A stretch of 64,000 nucleotides of DNA from Rugalucina vietnamica (GCA_964017185.1 OZ024878.1:14889351-14953350); one strand, 5' to 3'. Positions 32,430 to 44,290 are shown, numbered from the stretch's first letter. The notes: generated by a model not told the origin, from the sequence alone. A program made the numbers and translations.

Positions 32430-34285
32430 TCTGAGGAAAACTATGTCCCCCCAACCGTTTAGTAATTGAAGTGTAGTTACCTTGTGATATGAAGTTTTTC
32501 TAGGGAAGACACCATGTAAGGTGTGATAGTTTAAACTTGTTTTGGACCCTGTCTAAAATTGGGTCACAATCACCAAATTCTTATAAACTCTGAACCTCCT
32601 CGCAACAATGCTTCTGAGCAAGTTTGGTCAAAATCCATCAATTAGTTTACAAGATATCGTATCGGAAAAACTAATTTCAACAGTTTTTATGGACCCGTGA
32701 CCTTGGAAATTAGGTCAAGGTCATCAAAATCTAATCAACTTTGAGCCTCCTCCAAACAATGCTTCTGTGCAAGTTTGGTCAAAATCCATCAACTGGTTTA
32801 CAAGATATTGCAGTGAAAAGACTAATTTCAACATTTTTTTATGGACTCGTGACCTTGAAAATTAGGTCAAGGTCACCGAAATCTAATCAACTCTGAGCCT
32901 TCTCGCAACAATGCTTCTGTGCAAGTTTGGTCAAAATCCATCAATTGGTTTACAAGTTATCGAGTTGGAAAGATTAATTTCAACATTTTTTATGGACTCG
33001 TGACCTTGAAAATTAGGTCAAGATCACCAAAATCTAATCAACTCTGAGCCTCCTCCCAACAATGCTTCTGTGCAAGTTTGGTCAAAATCCGTCAATTGAT
33101 TTACAAGATACTGCGTTGGAAAGACTAATTTCAACATTTTTTATGGACTTGTGACCTTGAAAATTAGGTCAAGGTCACCAAAATCTAGCCGACTCTGCGC
33201 CTTCTCGCAACAATGCTTCTGTACAAGTTTGGTCAAAATCCATCCATTCGTTTACAAGTTATCGCGTTGGAAAGACTAATTTTAACATTTTTTATGGACT
33301 TGTGACCTTGATTATTAGGTCAAGGTCACCAAAATATAATCAACTCTGAGCCTCCTCCCAACAATGCTTCTGTGCAAGTTTGGTCAAAATCCATTGATTG
33401 GTTTACAAGATACTGCATTGGAAAGACTAATTTCAACATTTTTTATGGACTCGTGACCTTGAAAATTAGATCAAGGTCACCAAAATCTAATCAACTCTGA
33501 GCCTTCTTGCAACAATGCTTCTGTGCAAGTTTGGTCAAAATCCATCTATTGGTTTACAAGTTATCGCGTTGGAAAGACTAATTTCAACATTTTTTATGGA
33601 CTCGTGACCTTGAAAATTCGGTCAAGGTCACCAAAATCTAATCAACTCTGAGCCTCCTCCCAACAATGCTTCTGTGCAAGTTTGGTCAAAATCCATCAAT
33701 AGGTTTACAAGATATTGCATTGGAAAGACTAATTTCAACAGTTTTTATGGACTCGTGACCTTGAAAATTAGGTCAAGGTCACCGAAATCTAATCAACTCT
33801 GAGCCTCCTCCCAACAATGCCCTTGTGCAAGTTTAGTCAAAATCCATTCATTTGTTCAGAAGATATCGCGTCGGAAAACCTAATTTGATCAGTTTTCATA
33901 GGCTGGTGACCTTGAAAATTAGGTCAAGGTCACCAAAATCTAATCAACTCTGAGCCTCCTCCCAACAATGCTCTTGTGCAAGTTTGCTCAAAATCCATTC
34001 ATTTGTTCAGAAGATATCGCGTCAGAAAACCTAATTTGATCAGTTTTCATGGGCTGGTGACCTTGAAAATGAGGTCAAGGTCACCAAAATCTAATCAACT
34101 CTTCCCCCCCTCCCAACCATGTATCTATGCAAGTTTGGTCAAAATCCATCCACTGGTTCAAAAGATATCGCGTAAGAAAGAAGCTACGCGGACGCGGACG
34201 CCGACGCGGACGCCGACGCCGACGCCGACGGGAACCGCACCAAAAACAATATGTCCCCCACCTTCGGTTGGGGGGACATAATTAT
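32430..34285. mobile_element. Pearl-like/Helitron-like tandem-array element, ~151-bp unit
   Basis: Eleven tandem units with period about 151 bp (GCAAGTTTGGTCAAAATCC at 32617, 32768, 32921 and on to 34130). They are followed by a GGACGC/CGACGC microsatellite (34186-34232) and a CCCCCACC..GGTTGGGGGG end hairpin next to GACATAAT. The left edge, near TATGTCCCCCCAACC, resembles the right hairpin arm. This array-plus-microsatellite order is known from bivalve pearl/HINE elements; the assignment rests on structure only. Each unit carries paired GTGACCTTGA and TCAAGGTCAC. Confidence 0.65.
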
Positions 34286-34384
34286 TATACTTTAAGTTCA
34301 GGTCTACCATCAAGCATTATTTCCGCGTTTCACCACGGTTCCTAATATAAGCACAGTTTTGGATATTGCCCCGTCTAAAAAACT

Positions 34385-34606
34385 GCATTAACTCATATTT
34401 TTATGGGACATAGGCAAACAACATAGCCCCAGATGTGACGCCGCAGGACGCGGCGTCCCATCTGGGGCTATTCTGTTTGCACAGAGAAATTTCATCGAAA
34501 AATGAGATAACAAAAATAAAAATCACTCATAACACCCCTAAAATTGAAAGTGGACTCATCCGATTGATAATGATGGGAGAATCAATTCGTCAAATATGGG
34601 TTAAGC
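34385..34606 (+). repeat. Dispersed hairpin repeat, partner of 7322-7525
   Basis: Central hairpin AGCCCCAGATGTGACGCCGC/..GCGGCGTCCCATCTGGGGCT, preceded by TTTTATGGGACATAGGCAAA. It ends with GGGAGAATCAATTCGTCAAA. Likely a non-autonomous transposon with unresolved ends. Confidence 0.7.
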
Positions 34607-34760
34607 AAACCAGTTTGTGGACAACTTACGGTTTATTCCCATCCCTGTACTACAATTTAACACCCATCCTCTTTAGCGCCAGCATGGCATTTACAGCTTT
34701 CTATAAGGAAAGAAAAACAACACAATACGTCATAACCACAACCTTCATGGAAACAGCATT

Positions 34761-34997
34761 TGAGCCTGTGCATGAGAAAACCAACAATTTGGGTTTCCGA
34801 CCAGGTCCGACACAAAACGGCCTGAACAGTAACAGAAGAAGGCTAGAAGCTTGAAATTTCGGATTTAAGAAGAAGAGCGATTGCAATACCTGTACAGCGA
34901 AAACAAAGGCGCTCATCAGCTGTGCAGTTACTGCACAGCTGATCTGCGCCTTTGTTTTCGCCTATGCAGATTATTGGTTTTCTCATGCGGCGGCTCA
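34761..34997. mobile_element. Hairpin MITE family 1, full length, compensated stem
   Basis: Ends TGAGCCTGTGCATGAGAAAA and GGTTTTCTCATGCGGCGGCT then CA. The hairpin inner stem is CTGTGCAG/CTGCACAG instead of CTTCGCAG/CTGCGAAG: both arms changed together. Confidence 0.85.
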
Positions 34998-35186
34998 TTT
35001 GTCCTGATAAAACGATTAATATAAATTTCAGATAAAAATAATTTTTCAAGATTAATTATTCTACATTTGCCCATAACATAGATGTCTGGTACACGTTAGA
35101 ACCGCCTCTTCCTTGGCGCTTATATTAACGAGTTTTAGTAGAGCAAAGTATGGAGAAAAAAGTTCCTTTACAAGTACACACTAGGG

Positions 35187-35448
35187 CCCAGTTGTTCAAA
35201 ACTTTGTTAGCTTAACGCTGTCGTTTACCCCTTAATTTGTTAACTATATTTCCTGATCTTTGCCTACTTGTACTCGTACCTTTTTAAAGAGCAAATACAC
35301 TGTTATTTCTTGAAAAAAAATGTGAGAATCATTGCAAAGGATTCTCGCATTTTGTAAACAAATAATAACAGTGTATTTGAAATATTGACATTTGAAATTT
35401 TAAAGAATCGTTAACTAACGGCATCGTTAATTTTGAACAACTGGCCCT
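35187..35448. mobile_element. Hairpin MITE family 3, copy 3
   Basis: Starts GGGCCCAGTTGTTCAAAACT, with central GTGAGAATC..GCAAAGGATTCTCGC (partly collapsed). Ends TTTTGAACAACTGGCCCT. Confidence 0.8.
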
Positions 35449-35450
35449 AA

Positions 35451-35940
35451 ATTTACTGCATACAAATGGAGTGTGATGGGGTCTTCGTTACATGGATATA
35501 CTATAGTTTTGCATGATAAAAAAGTATGAAATGGGCTCACTTCCCAATTTAGAATGCTCTACGTCTTTAGCCTTGACAAAAAGGTGAAAAACATATTTAT
35601 AAAGGCGATATCATGAATGTAACTGAAAATAGAAAACTTCAATCCACGAAACTGAAAACTTAAACAACAATGCGATCAAGTTTCGGTCTCAGATATCACA
35701 ATTAAAGAAAAACTGATTTGGTGTATTTGTAACTCATCTTCAATTTCAAGAAATATTATGTCTAGCGCAGTATTTTCAAATTAATTATTTCCTTTTTTAT
35801 AGCGTCTATGTGGGTGTTTGTTGTAATGCGTGCATCAAGCGCATTTTAAAATGTGTAAACGTCACCCACTTAACTTAAATAGTATGACTGAATGTAGGTG
35901 TGACCTTATTCATTTTCCTTTATTATTTTGCTTTAAATCC
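35451..35940. other. No gene recognised
   Basis: AT-rich non-coding sequence between a MITE and a SINE. Confidence 0.45.
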
Positions 35941-35944
35941 AGTT

Positions 35945-36135
35945 CAGTTAGTTTACGTCCCTTTCAACTTTATTTCGTCTCATATAAGACGGGCCAATCT
36001 CTAGGTGGGACGAATACGGGAGAACCCCGAGAAAAAACACTTGACACACCCGCAATCAGAACTTGGCTTGTCTCGCATGTGCCCAGTGCGGGTCTCGAAC
36101 CCACACAAGACAGCGGTGAGATGATCGAAATATTA
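35945..36135 (-). mobile_element. tRNA-derived SINE, GGGACGTAAA tail, minus strand
   Basis: Same family as 36303 and 43233. On the minus strand it carries a B box (complement of GGGTCTCGAACCC near 36089) and the conserved CACATGCGAGACAAGCC-type and GTCCCACC blocks. It ends in AAAGGGACGTAAAC. The head is truncated. Confidence 0.75.
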
Positions 36136-36302
36136 AATTTACTTTGTAGAACGTCTAGAACATTTGCCCTATGTAGTAAAAGATAACATCCACATTTTAA
36201 CGATCAGTCCATCAAGTATGGAGATTTCGCATTATTTCTCACGTTTTTGGATTGTTCGAGGTTGCCTTTGGAACAAACATCTCCACTGTTACTTTCTGTC
36301 TG

Positions 36303-36545
36303 AGGCGGCTCCGTGGCCGTTTGGTTAAGAGCGCTTATTTCACAAACACGCTTAATCATTCGACCATCTCACGGCTGTGTCTGGCGTGGGCTCGAGCCCC
36401 ACACGGGGCACATGTGAGACAAGCCGGTCTGCTTGGGGGTCTGTCAGGTGTTTTTTCTAGGGCTTCTCCTGTTTTCGTCCCACCTAATGATCCTTCTCAC
36501 ATGAGCTGAAATAATATTGAAAGGGACGTAAAAATAAAACATTCG
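36303..36545 (+). mobile_element. tRNA-derived SINE, full length
   Basis: tRNA-like head with A box (GTGGCCGTTTGGTTAAGAGC near 36312) and B box (GGCTCGAGCCCC near 36389). Body with CACATGTGAGACAAGCC and TTTTCGTCCCACCTAATGAT, tail GAAAGGGACGTAAAAATAAA. Transcribed by Pol III if active. Confidence 0.8.
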
Positions 36546-36945
36546 CTTAAACACAACTGTTACATGTAAGACAACTATGTAATAAATGGTCCCATGATTA
36601 TGTACCTGCCACTTTCTCCTGTATACAAATTTCTTGAGACGTTTGGTGGAAAGAGATCTCGTTGGAATGTTGACACGCTTGGCTGATCGCTAAAACAGGA
36701 AATGGAAATCCAAATTTAATATGAAAGGGCGTCACTGCAAAGATTCGTTGTTTTCATATCACAATCTACAACATGGTGGCATTTTAAGAACATCCCCTAG
36801 TGACTGAATACATAAATCCACAGTACTTATCCAAACCCTGTTCTATGGCGGCTAATATGAAAAAAAGTTTGTCATGTGTACAAATTTACCAATGCCTACT
36901 TTGTCTGGTTCATTATTTTGAATCTAATGTTCATTTTTAATCATC
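36546..36945. other. No gene recognised
   Basis: Non-coding, no family signature found. Confidence 0.45.
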
Positions 36946-36954
36946 TCGGAAAAG

Positions 36955-37025
36955 AGGGTTGGCATATCCTCGGTTACCCAGGTACACCGCAAGTAATGGC
37001 TCACACCTGGGTAACCGAGGATGGG
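36955..37025. repeat. Hairpin CATCCTCGGTTACCCAGGT-type
   Basis: ATCCTCGGTTACCCAGGT and ACCTGGGTAACCGAGGAT form 18-bp perfect inverted arms around about 30 bases. Probably the centre of another MITE. Confidence 0.8.
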
Positions 37026-37089
37026 GTTGGCTACGGGTCGTCAATTTGGTCTGGTTTTGAGGCTTCATACTTCTACATCAGATCAGATC

Positions 37090-37262
37090 AAAGGTAATTA
37101 AAGTGGGATAACTGGTAGAATATGGTGCTTTTGAAACAATTTTGACCCAGGATTGGATTTCGCCTGCCAACGGCGGCATACGGGCGTTTTTAATAGCAAT
37201 TATATAGATAGATCTATATACCAGATTTTAGACGAGCGTTCACGGGACCAATGGGTAACGGA
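37090..37262. repeat. Diverged copy of the 20640-20810 segment
   Basis: Matches the end of the 19724/20951 duplication unit (ATTAAAGTGGGATAA, GCCAACGGCGGCATACGGGC, AGACGAGCG). This is the left-most detectable homology between the left and right duplicated segments. Confidence 0.75.
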
Positions 37263-37690
37263 TATTATTGCATAAATACCTGTATCACACGATATTAACA
37301 GCCGTTTATTAATGAAGAGAAAACCATGCATTAATATTGCAATTTACGCGCGCACGTGCTGTTTATACATGGCTTTTACTTATGCTCGTTACCGGGTGCC
37401 ACGCAAAGCACGTGCTAACAATGAGAAACTTAAGTCATAAAAACGAAAGTTTTTACGCGTATGAAAATGTGATGAGGCTGTAAAATATAGTGCACCATTA
37501 TTTCTTTCTTTTGTGCAGAATTTATGCAATAATAGCGATCAAAAATGATTTTGTCTTTCATTAACATTCGCTAGGTCCCTCGGGTAGTGTTGAAAACTTC
37601 GGGCTACGCCCTTGGTTTTCAACACTCCCCTCGGGACCTAGCGAATGTTAATGAATGGAAAATCGTGTTTGATCCCTATATGCGTAATGG
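37262..37690. mobile_element. MITE with a 97-bp near-perfect palindrome
   Basis: Palindrome 37558-37654: TCATTAACATTCGCTAGGTC...GACCTAGCGAATGTTAATGA. It is nested in outer arms GATCAAA..GATTTT..CATT. Candidate termini are ATTGCATAAATA and TATATGCGTAAT. On the left homolog this position carries a family 2 MITE instead. Confidence 0.65.
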
Positions 37691-38059
37691 AAGGCTACGG
37701 TATTTTCATGTGGCAGTCCATAAGACCGTGACATTTCTGCATGTATATAAAATTTGTGTTTGCATCACAAATCCTTTTTTAGGTCAAAAAAGTTAGCAGC
37801 TTGGCAGCATGGCAGGACGAAATTAGTAAGTTAGCAGGATGGCCGTACGGCTGGTTAAGTAAGTTAACAGCATGGCAGTATGGCCGAAGGAAATGTCAAT
37901 TAACCAGTGTGGTCGTACAAAAGACAAAAACGTAACATTAATAAAATAACTAAAATGCTCACAAATAATTGAAAAAATATATCTTATTTGCAAAATTAGT
38001 CCTGTTCGCAGGATGAATATAATGGACAGATGGGATTTCTGGAGAACCGTCCAGTGTAG

Positions 38060-41000
38060 GAAAAAATACATGCGCTGGTAGGGCTAACTGTCGAGTAGTA
38101 TAGCAGTATGGATTTTCAAAGTCTTGGCGGAACGGTGTCGGCAAAAGGCAAATTTCATCCTACTAGCAGCACGAAAATGACCAGCAGCATGGGATTTCTG
38201 GAGAACCGTTCAATGTAGGAAAACGCTTTATATCTCTAAATGCATGCGCTGGTAGGGCTAACTGTCGAGTAGTATAGCAGTATGGATTTTCATCGTCTTG
38301 GCGGAACGGTATCGGCAAAAGGCAAATTTCGTCCTGCTAGCAGCACGAAAATGACCAGCAGCATGGGATTTCTGGAGAACCGTTCAATGTAGGAAAACGC
38401 TTTATATCTCTAAATGCATGCGCTGGTAGGGCTAACTGTCGAGTAGTATAGCAGTATGGAAACTATCGTCTTGGCAGAACAGTATCGGCAAAAGGCAAAT
38501 TTCGTCCTGCTAGCTGCATGAAAATGACCAGCAGCATGGGATTTCTGGAGAACCGTCAAATGTAGGAAAACGCTTTATATCTCTAAATACATGCGCTGGT
38601 AGGGCTGACTGTCGAGTAGTATAGCAGTATGGATTTTCATCGTCTTGGCGGAACGGTGTCGGCAAAAGGCAAATTTCATCCTGCTAGCAGCACGAAAATG
38701 ACCAGCAGCATGGGATTTCTGGAGAACCGTTCAATGTAGGAAAACGCTTTATATCTCTAAATGCATGCGCTGGTAGGGCTAACTGCCGAGTAGTATAGCA
38801 GTATGGATTTTCATCGTCTTGGCGGAACGGTATCGGCAAAAGGCAAATTTCGTCCTGCTAGCAGCATGAAAATGACCAGCAGCATGGGATTTCTGGAGAA
38901 CCGTCCAATGTAGGAAAACGCTTTATATCTCTAAATGCATGCGCTGGTAGGGCTAACTGTCGAGTAGTATAGCAGTATGGATTTTCATCGTCTTGGCGGA
39001 ACGGTATCGGCAAAAGGCAAATTTCGTCCTGCTAGCAGCATGAAAATGACCAGCAGCATGGGATTTCTGGAGAACCGTTCAATGTAGGAAAACGCTTTAT
39101 ATCTCTAAATACATGCGCTGGTAGGGCTAACTGTCGAGTAGTATAGCAGTAAGGATTTTCAAAGTCTTGGCGGAACGGTGTCGGCAAAAGGCAAATTTCA
39201 TCCTGCTAGCAGCACGAAAATGACCAGCAGCATGGGATTTCTTGAGAACCGTTCAATGTAGGAAAACGCTTTATATCTCTAAATGCATGCGCTGGTAGGG
39301 CTAACTGTCGAGTAGTATAGCAGTATGGATTTTCATCGTCTTGGCAGAACGGTATCGGCAAAAGGCAAATTTCGTCCTGCTAGCAGCATGAAAATGACCA
39401 GCAGCATGGGATTTCTGGAGAACCGTCCAATGTAGGAAAACGCTTTATATCTCTAAATACATGCGCTGGTAGGGCTAACTGTCGAGTAGTATAGCAGTAT
39501 GGATTTTCAAAGTCTAGGCGGAACGGTGTCGGCAAAAGGCAAATTTCATCCTGCTAGCAGCACGAAAATGACCAGCAGCATGGGATTTCTGGAGAACCGT
39601 TCAATGTAGGAAAACGCTTTATATCTCTAAATGCATGCGCTGGTAGGGCTAACTGTCGAGTAGTATAGCAGTATGGATTTTCATCATCTTGGCGGAACGG
39701 TATCGGCAAAAGGCAAATTTCGTCCTGCTAGCAGCATGAAAATGACCAGCAGCATGGGATTTCTGGAGAACCGTCCAATGTAGGAAAACGCTTTATATCT
39801 CTAAATGCATGCGCTGGTAGGGCTAACTGTCGAGTAGTATAGCAGTATGGATTTTCATCGTCTTGGCGGAACGGTATCGGCAAAAGGCAAATTTCGTCCT
39901 GCTAGCAGCATGAAAATGACCAGCAGCATGGGATTTCTGGAGAACCGTTCAATGTAGGAAAACGCTTTATATCTCTAAATACATGCGCTGGTAGGGCTAA
40001 CTGTCGGGTAGTATAGCAGTATGGATTTTCAAAGTCTTGGCGGAACGGTGTCGGCAAAAGGCAAATTTCATCCTGCTAGCAGCACGAAAATGACCAGCAG
40101 CATGGGATTTCTGGAGAACCGTTCAATGTAGGAAAACGCTTTATATCTCTAAATGCATGCGCTGGTAGGGCTAACTGTCGAGTAGTATAGCAGTATGGAT
40201 TTTCATCGTCTTGGCAGAACGGTATCGGCAAAAGGCAAATTTCGTCCTGCTAGCAGCATGAAAATGACAAGCAGCATGGGATTTCTGGAGAACCGTTCAA
40301 TGAAGGAAAACGCTTTATAACTCTAAATACATGCGCTGGTAGGGCTAAATGTCGAGTAGTATAGCAGTATGGATTTTCAACGTCTTGGCGGAACGGTGTC
40401 GGCAAAAGGCAAATTTCATCCTGCTAGCAGCACGAAAATGACCAGCAGCATGGGATTTCTGGAGAACCGTTCAATGTAGGAAAACGCTTTATATCTCTAA
40501 ATGCATGCGCTGGTAGGGCTAACTGTCGAGTAGTATAGCAGTATGGATTTTCATCGTCTTGGCGGAACAGTATCGGCAAAAGTCAAATTTCGTCCTGCTA
40601 GCAGCATGAAAATGACCAGCAGCATGGGATTTCTGGAGAACCGTCCAATGTAGGAAAACGCTTTATATCTCTAAATGCATGCGCTGGTAGGGCTAACTGT
40701 CGAGTAGTATAGCAGTATGGATTTTCATCGTCTTGGCGGAACGGTATCGACAAAAGGCAAATTTCGTCCTGCTTGCAGCATGAAAATGACCAGCAGCATG
40801 GGATTTCTGGAGAACCGTTCAATGTAGGAAAACGCTTTATATCTCTAAATACATGCGCTGGTAGGGCTAACTGTCGTGTAGTATAGCAGTATGGATTTTC
40901 AAAGTCTTGGCGGAACGGTGTCGGCAAAAGGCAAATTTCATCCTGCTAGCAGCACGAAAATGACCAGCAGCATGGGATTTCTGGAGAACCGTTCAATGTA

Positions 41001-42641
41001 GGAAAACGCTTTATATCTCTAAATGCATGCGCTGGTAGGGCTAATTGTCGAGTAGTATAGCAGTATGGATTTTCATCGTCTTGGCAGAATGGTATCGGCA
41101 AAAGGCAAATTTCGTCCTGCTAGCTGCATGAAAATGACCAGCAGCATTGGATTTCTGGAGAACCGTCCAATGTAGGAAAACGCTTTATATCTCTAAATAC
41201 ATGCGCTGGTAGGGCTAACTGTCGAGAAGTATAGCAGTATGGATTTTCATCGTCTTGGCGGAACGGTGTCGGCAAAAGGCAAATTTCATCCTGCTAGCAG
41301 CACGAAAATGACCAGCAGCATGGGATTTCTGGAGAACCGTTCAATGTAGGAAAATGCTTTATATCTCTAAATGCATGCGCTGGTAGGGCGAACTGTCGAG
41401 TAGTATAGCAGTATGGATTTTCATCGTCTTGGCGGAACGGTATCGGCAAAAGGCAAATTTCGTCCTGCTAGCAGCATGAAAATGACCAGCAGCATGGGAT
41501 TTCTGGAGAACCGTCCAATGTAGGAAAAAACTTTATATCTCTAAATGCATGCGCTGGTAGGGCTAACTGTCGAGTAGTATAGCAGTATGGATTTTCATCG
41601 TTTTGGCGGAACGGTATCGGCAAAAGGCAAATTTCGTCCTGCTAGCAGCATGAAAATGACCAGCAGCATGGGATTTCTGGAGAACCGTTCAATGTAGGAA
41701 AACGCTTTATATCTCTAAATACATGCGCTGGTAGGGCTAACTGTCGAGTAGTATAGCAGTATGGATTTTCAAAGTCTTGGCGGAACGGTGTCGGCAAAAG
41801 GCAAATTTCATCCTGCTAGCAGCACGAAAATGACCAGCAGCATGGGATTTCTGGAGAACCGTTCAATGTAGGAAAACGCTTTATATCTCTAAATGCATGC
41901 GCTGGTAGGGCTAACTGTCGAGTAGTATAGCAGTATGGATTTTCATCGTCTTGGCAGAACGGTATCGGCAAAAGGCAAATTTCGTCCTGCTAGCAGCATG
42001 AAAATGACCAGCAGCATGGGATTTCTGGAGAACCGTCCAATGTAGGAAAACGCTTTATATCTCTAAATACATGCGCTGGTAGGGCTAACTGTCGAGTAGT
42101 ATAGCAGTATGGATTTTCATCGTCTTAGCGGAACGGTATCGGCAAAAGGCAAATTTCGTCCTGCTAGCAGCATGAAAATGACCAGCAGCATGGGATTTCT
42201 GGAGAACCGTCCAATGTAGGAAAACGCTTTATATCTCTAAATGCATGCGCATGTAGGGCTAACTGTCGAGTAGTATAGCAGTATGGATTTTCATCGTCTT
42301 GGCGGAACGGTATCGGCAAAAGGCAAATTTCGTCCTGCTAGCAGCATGAAAATGACCAGCAGCATGGGATTTCTGGAGAACCGTCCAATGTAGGAAAACG
42401 CTTTATATCTCTTAATACATGCGCTGGTAGGGCTAACTGTCGAGTAGTATAGCAGTATGGATTTTCAAAGTCTTGGCGGAACGGTGTCGGCAAAAGGCAA
42501 ATTTCATCCTGCTAGCAGCACGAAAATGACCAGCAGCATGGGATTTCTGGAGAACCGTTCAATGTAGGAAAACGCTTTATATCTCTAAATGCATGCGCTG
42601 GTAGGGCTAACTGTCGAGTAGTATAGCAGTATGGATTTTCT
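38060..42641 (+). repeat. 174-bp satellite array, left arm, about 26 units
   Basis: Unit landmarks: ATGCGCTGGTAGGGCTAACT, GTCGAGTAGTATAGCAGTAT, TCTTGGCGGAACGG, CGGCAAAAGGCAAATTTC, ATGACCAGCAGCATGGGATT, CTGGAGAACCGT, AACGCTTTATATCTCTAAAT. Units fall into type A (AAAGTCTTGG..GTGTCGG..CACGAAAA) and type B (CATCGTCTTGG..GTATCGG..CATGAAAA). They recur in a five-unit order, an 870-bp higher-order repeat. Not coding; frames across it are artefacts. Confidence 0.95.
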
Positions 42642-43230
42642 ATATGACTTTTTTCTATACCTGGCTTAAAATTAATCAATGTTTGAAATATTGGTAACCC
42701 CGCACCATGACCTCAAAAGGGGTAGACGTGGGGGGATATGGTAATCTGTATTTCCAATATTGATTTTTTTGTAAGCTGGAAACCATCTGGTAATGCAAAA
42801 ATGGCGAATAAAACCATTTAAAAAAAATAAATAAAAAAAATACACCACATAAGATCCACCTTTTTGCCAAGGCCAACTGAGTGAGGCTCATATCTAATGT
42901 ATCAGCTTTAAAAATGCTTCCTATCAACTCATGCTGGTATTTCTGTGGAGGAGCTTTGGGTCATCTTTACTGGTTGCCGCTTTGCATGAGTGTACGTAGC
43001 TGTTAAATATCACTCCACTGTGTTACTCAGGAAAATAAGCAACAGATCAGTTGTACACCGCATATAAGGCATCTAGAGATCTAGGAAGGAATAAAAGCTT
43101 CTTGGATCTGCGACGGCAAACAAAACGGAAAAAATACAACATTATTCTCACTGCGAAGGTCTTCTCGGCCTCGGCAACAATGATGGTCATGTGACATGGA
43201 AACATTATTTAGTTTATCTTCTGAAAACAT
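42641..43230. other. Loop of the foldback element: unique sequence
   Basis: The satellite stops abruptly after GTATGGATTTTC. No gene was recognised. A short A-rich run lies near 42820. Confidence 0.5.
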
Positions 43231-43232
43231 TT

Positions 43233-43470
43233 GGCGGCCCCCGTGGCCGAGTTATTAAGGTCGCTGACTTCAGTGCTCTTGATCATTCGATCATCTCACC
43301 GCTGTGGGTTCGTCCTCGCACGGGGCACGAGTCACATGTGAGACAAGCCAAGTTCTGCTTGCGGGTGTGTCAGGTGGTTTTTCCCCGGGTATGCCGGGTT
43401 TCGTCCCACCTAATAATTGATTCGTCTCGATATGAGTGAAAAAGCTTGAAAGGGACGTAAAACTGAATCC
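43233..43470 (+). mobile_element. tRNA-derived SINE in the foldback loop
   Basis: Head GGCGGCCCCCGTGGCCGAGT; B box GGGTTCGTCCTC, diverged. Body CACATGTGAGACAAGCCAAG; tail GAAAGGGACGTAAAACTGAA. Same family as 36303. Confidence 0.75.
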
Positions 43471-43539
43471 AAAAAAAGAAAACTCCAAAAAGGACCAACA
43501 TGGCCCTGTTCGCTAGACTCATCATCAGGACTTTCATCT

Positions 43540-43740
43540 GTGCCGGGTCTTTGCCAGATAATGTCACAAAAGACTGGTCTCTTGCTAATACGTATTTGCG
43601 CCCTGTTGAAGAAAGGTGACAGGTCTCTGGCTCGCAATTACCACCCTGTTGCTTTGACTTGCAATCACTTGCATCCCAAGAAAGCTCCATGAAAAGAGTG
43701 TATGTTCAAATATTATGACCCATCAAAATGTTTGTGGGAC
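43540..43740 (+). pseudogene. LINE reverse transcriptase relic
   Basis: The plus-strand frame ICALLKKGDRSLARNYHPV-ALTC (about 43587-43665) matches the conserved KKGDRS..NYRPVSLT motif at the start of many non-LTR reverse transcriptase domains. A stop follows within about 30 codons and the catalytic core is missing. Lies just after a SINE. Confidence 0.65.
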
Positions 43741-43789
43741 AGCATCAGATTGCATTTGGTAGAAAAATGTAAAACTCGCGAAACGGGGT

Positions 43790-44290
43790 CTCCGACGAAA
43801 CCAAGTAGAGTTGCCCAGTGAGTGTGTTTCGGTGGCTTGGTGTGGCCTCTGGTACAGCAGCATGGATTTTTGGAAACTTGGCAGAACAGCAGGGCTCGAA
43901 GCGTTTCTTTTGGCTAAAAGAAAATACGAATACCACGCTCCAGCAGGATGAGATTAATACTGGAGAACCAAGTAGTTTTGGAAATCGCTGTATATCACTG
44001 GCTGTTTGCATTGGACAGATAAACAGACGAGTACCACAGCAGCATGGATCTTCTGAACGTTGCTTGGACAGTTTCCGTCCAAAAGTGGCATCGGACTGCT
44101 TTTGTTCAAAAAGTGCATAACTCGTGAAACGGGGTTTCCGACCAAACAAGCAGAGCTGAGAAACGGTTCTCAGCCCAATGAGTGTGTTTCTATGGCTTGG
44201 TGTGGTCTCTGGTACAACAGCATGGATTTTCGGAAACTTGGCAGAACTGCGGGTTCGAAGGGTTTCTTTTGGCTACAAGTAAATGCAAAT
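43790..44290 (+). repeat. Diverged ~178-bp satellite relatives, left part
   Basis: AGCAGCATGGATTTTTGGAA..CTTGGCAGAAC and CTGGAGAACCAAG correspond to landmarks of the 174-bp unit, in left-arm orientation. Units pair into a ~357-bp dimer (GTGTGTTTCGGTGGCTTGG near 43822; variant near 44181). Confidence 0.7.

Noticed and set aside
34186..34232. Arg-rich frame (RGRRRGRRRRRRR) as a basic protein
   Set aside because: Product of the GGACGC/CGACGC microsatellite at the end of the pearl-like array.
36303..36400. A possible functional tRNA gene
   Set aside because: A and B boxes are present but the cloverleaf is not conserved, and the sequence continues into a SINE body and tail shared with two other loci.
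40598..40927. Open frames across the satellite arms (starting MPTPFRQDFENP)
   Set aside because: The unit happens to lack stops in one frame because 174 is divisible by 3. The frame repeats with the satellite and matches no protein family.
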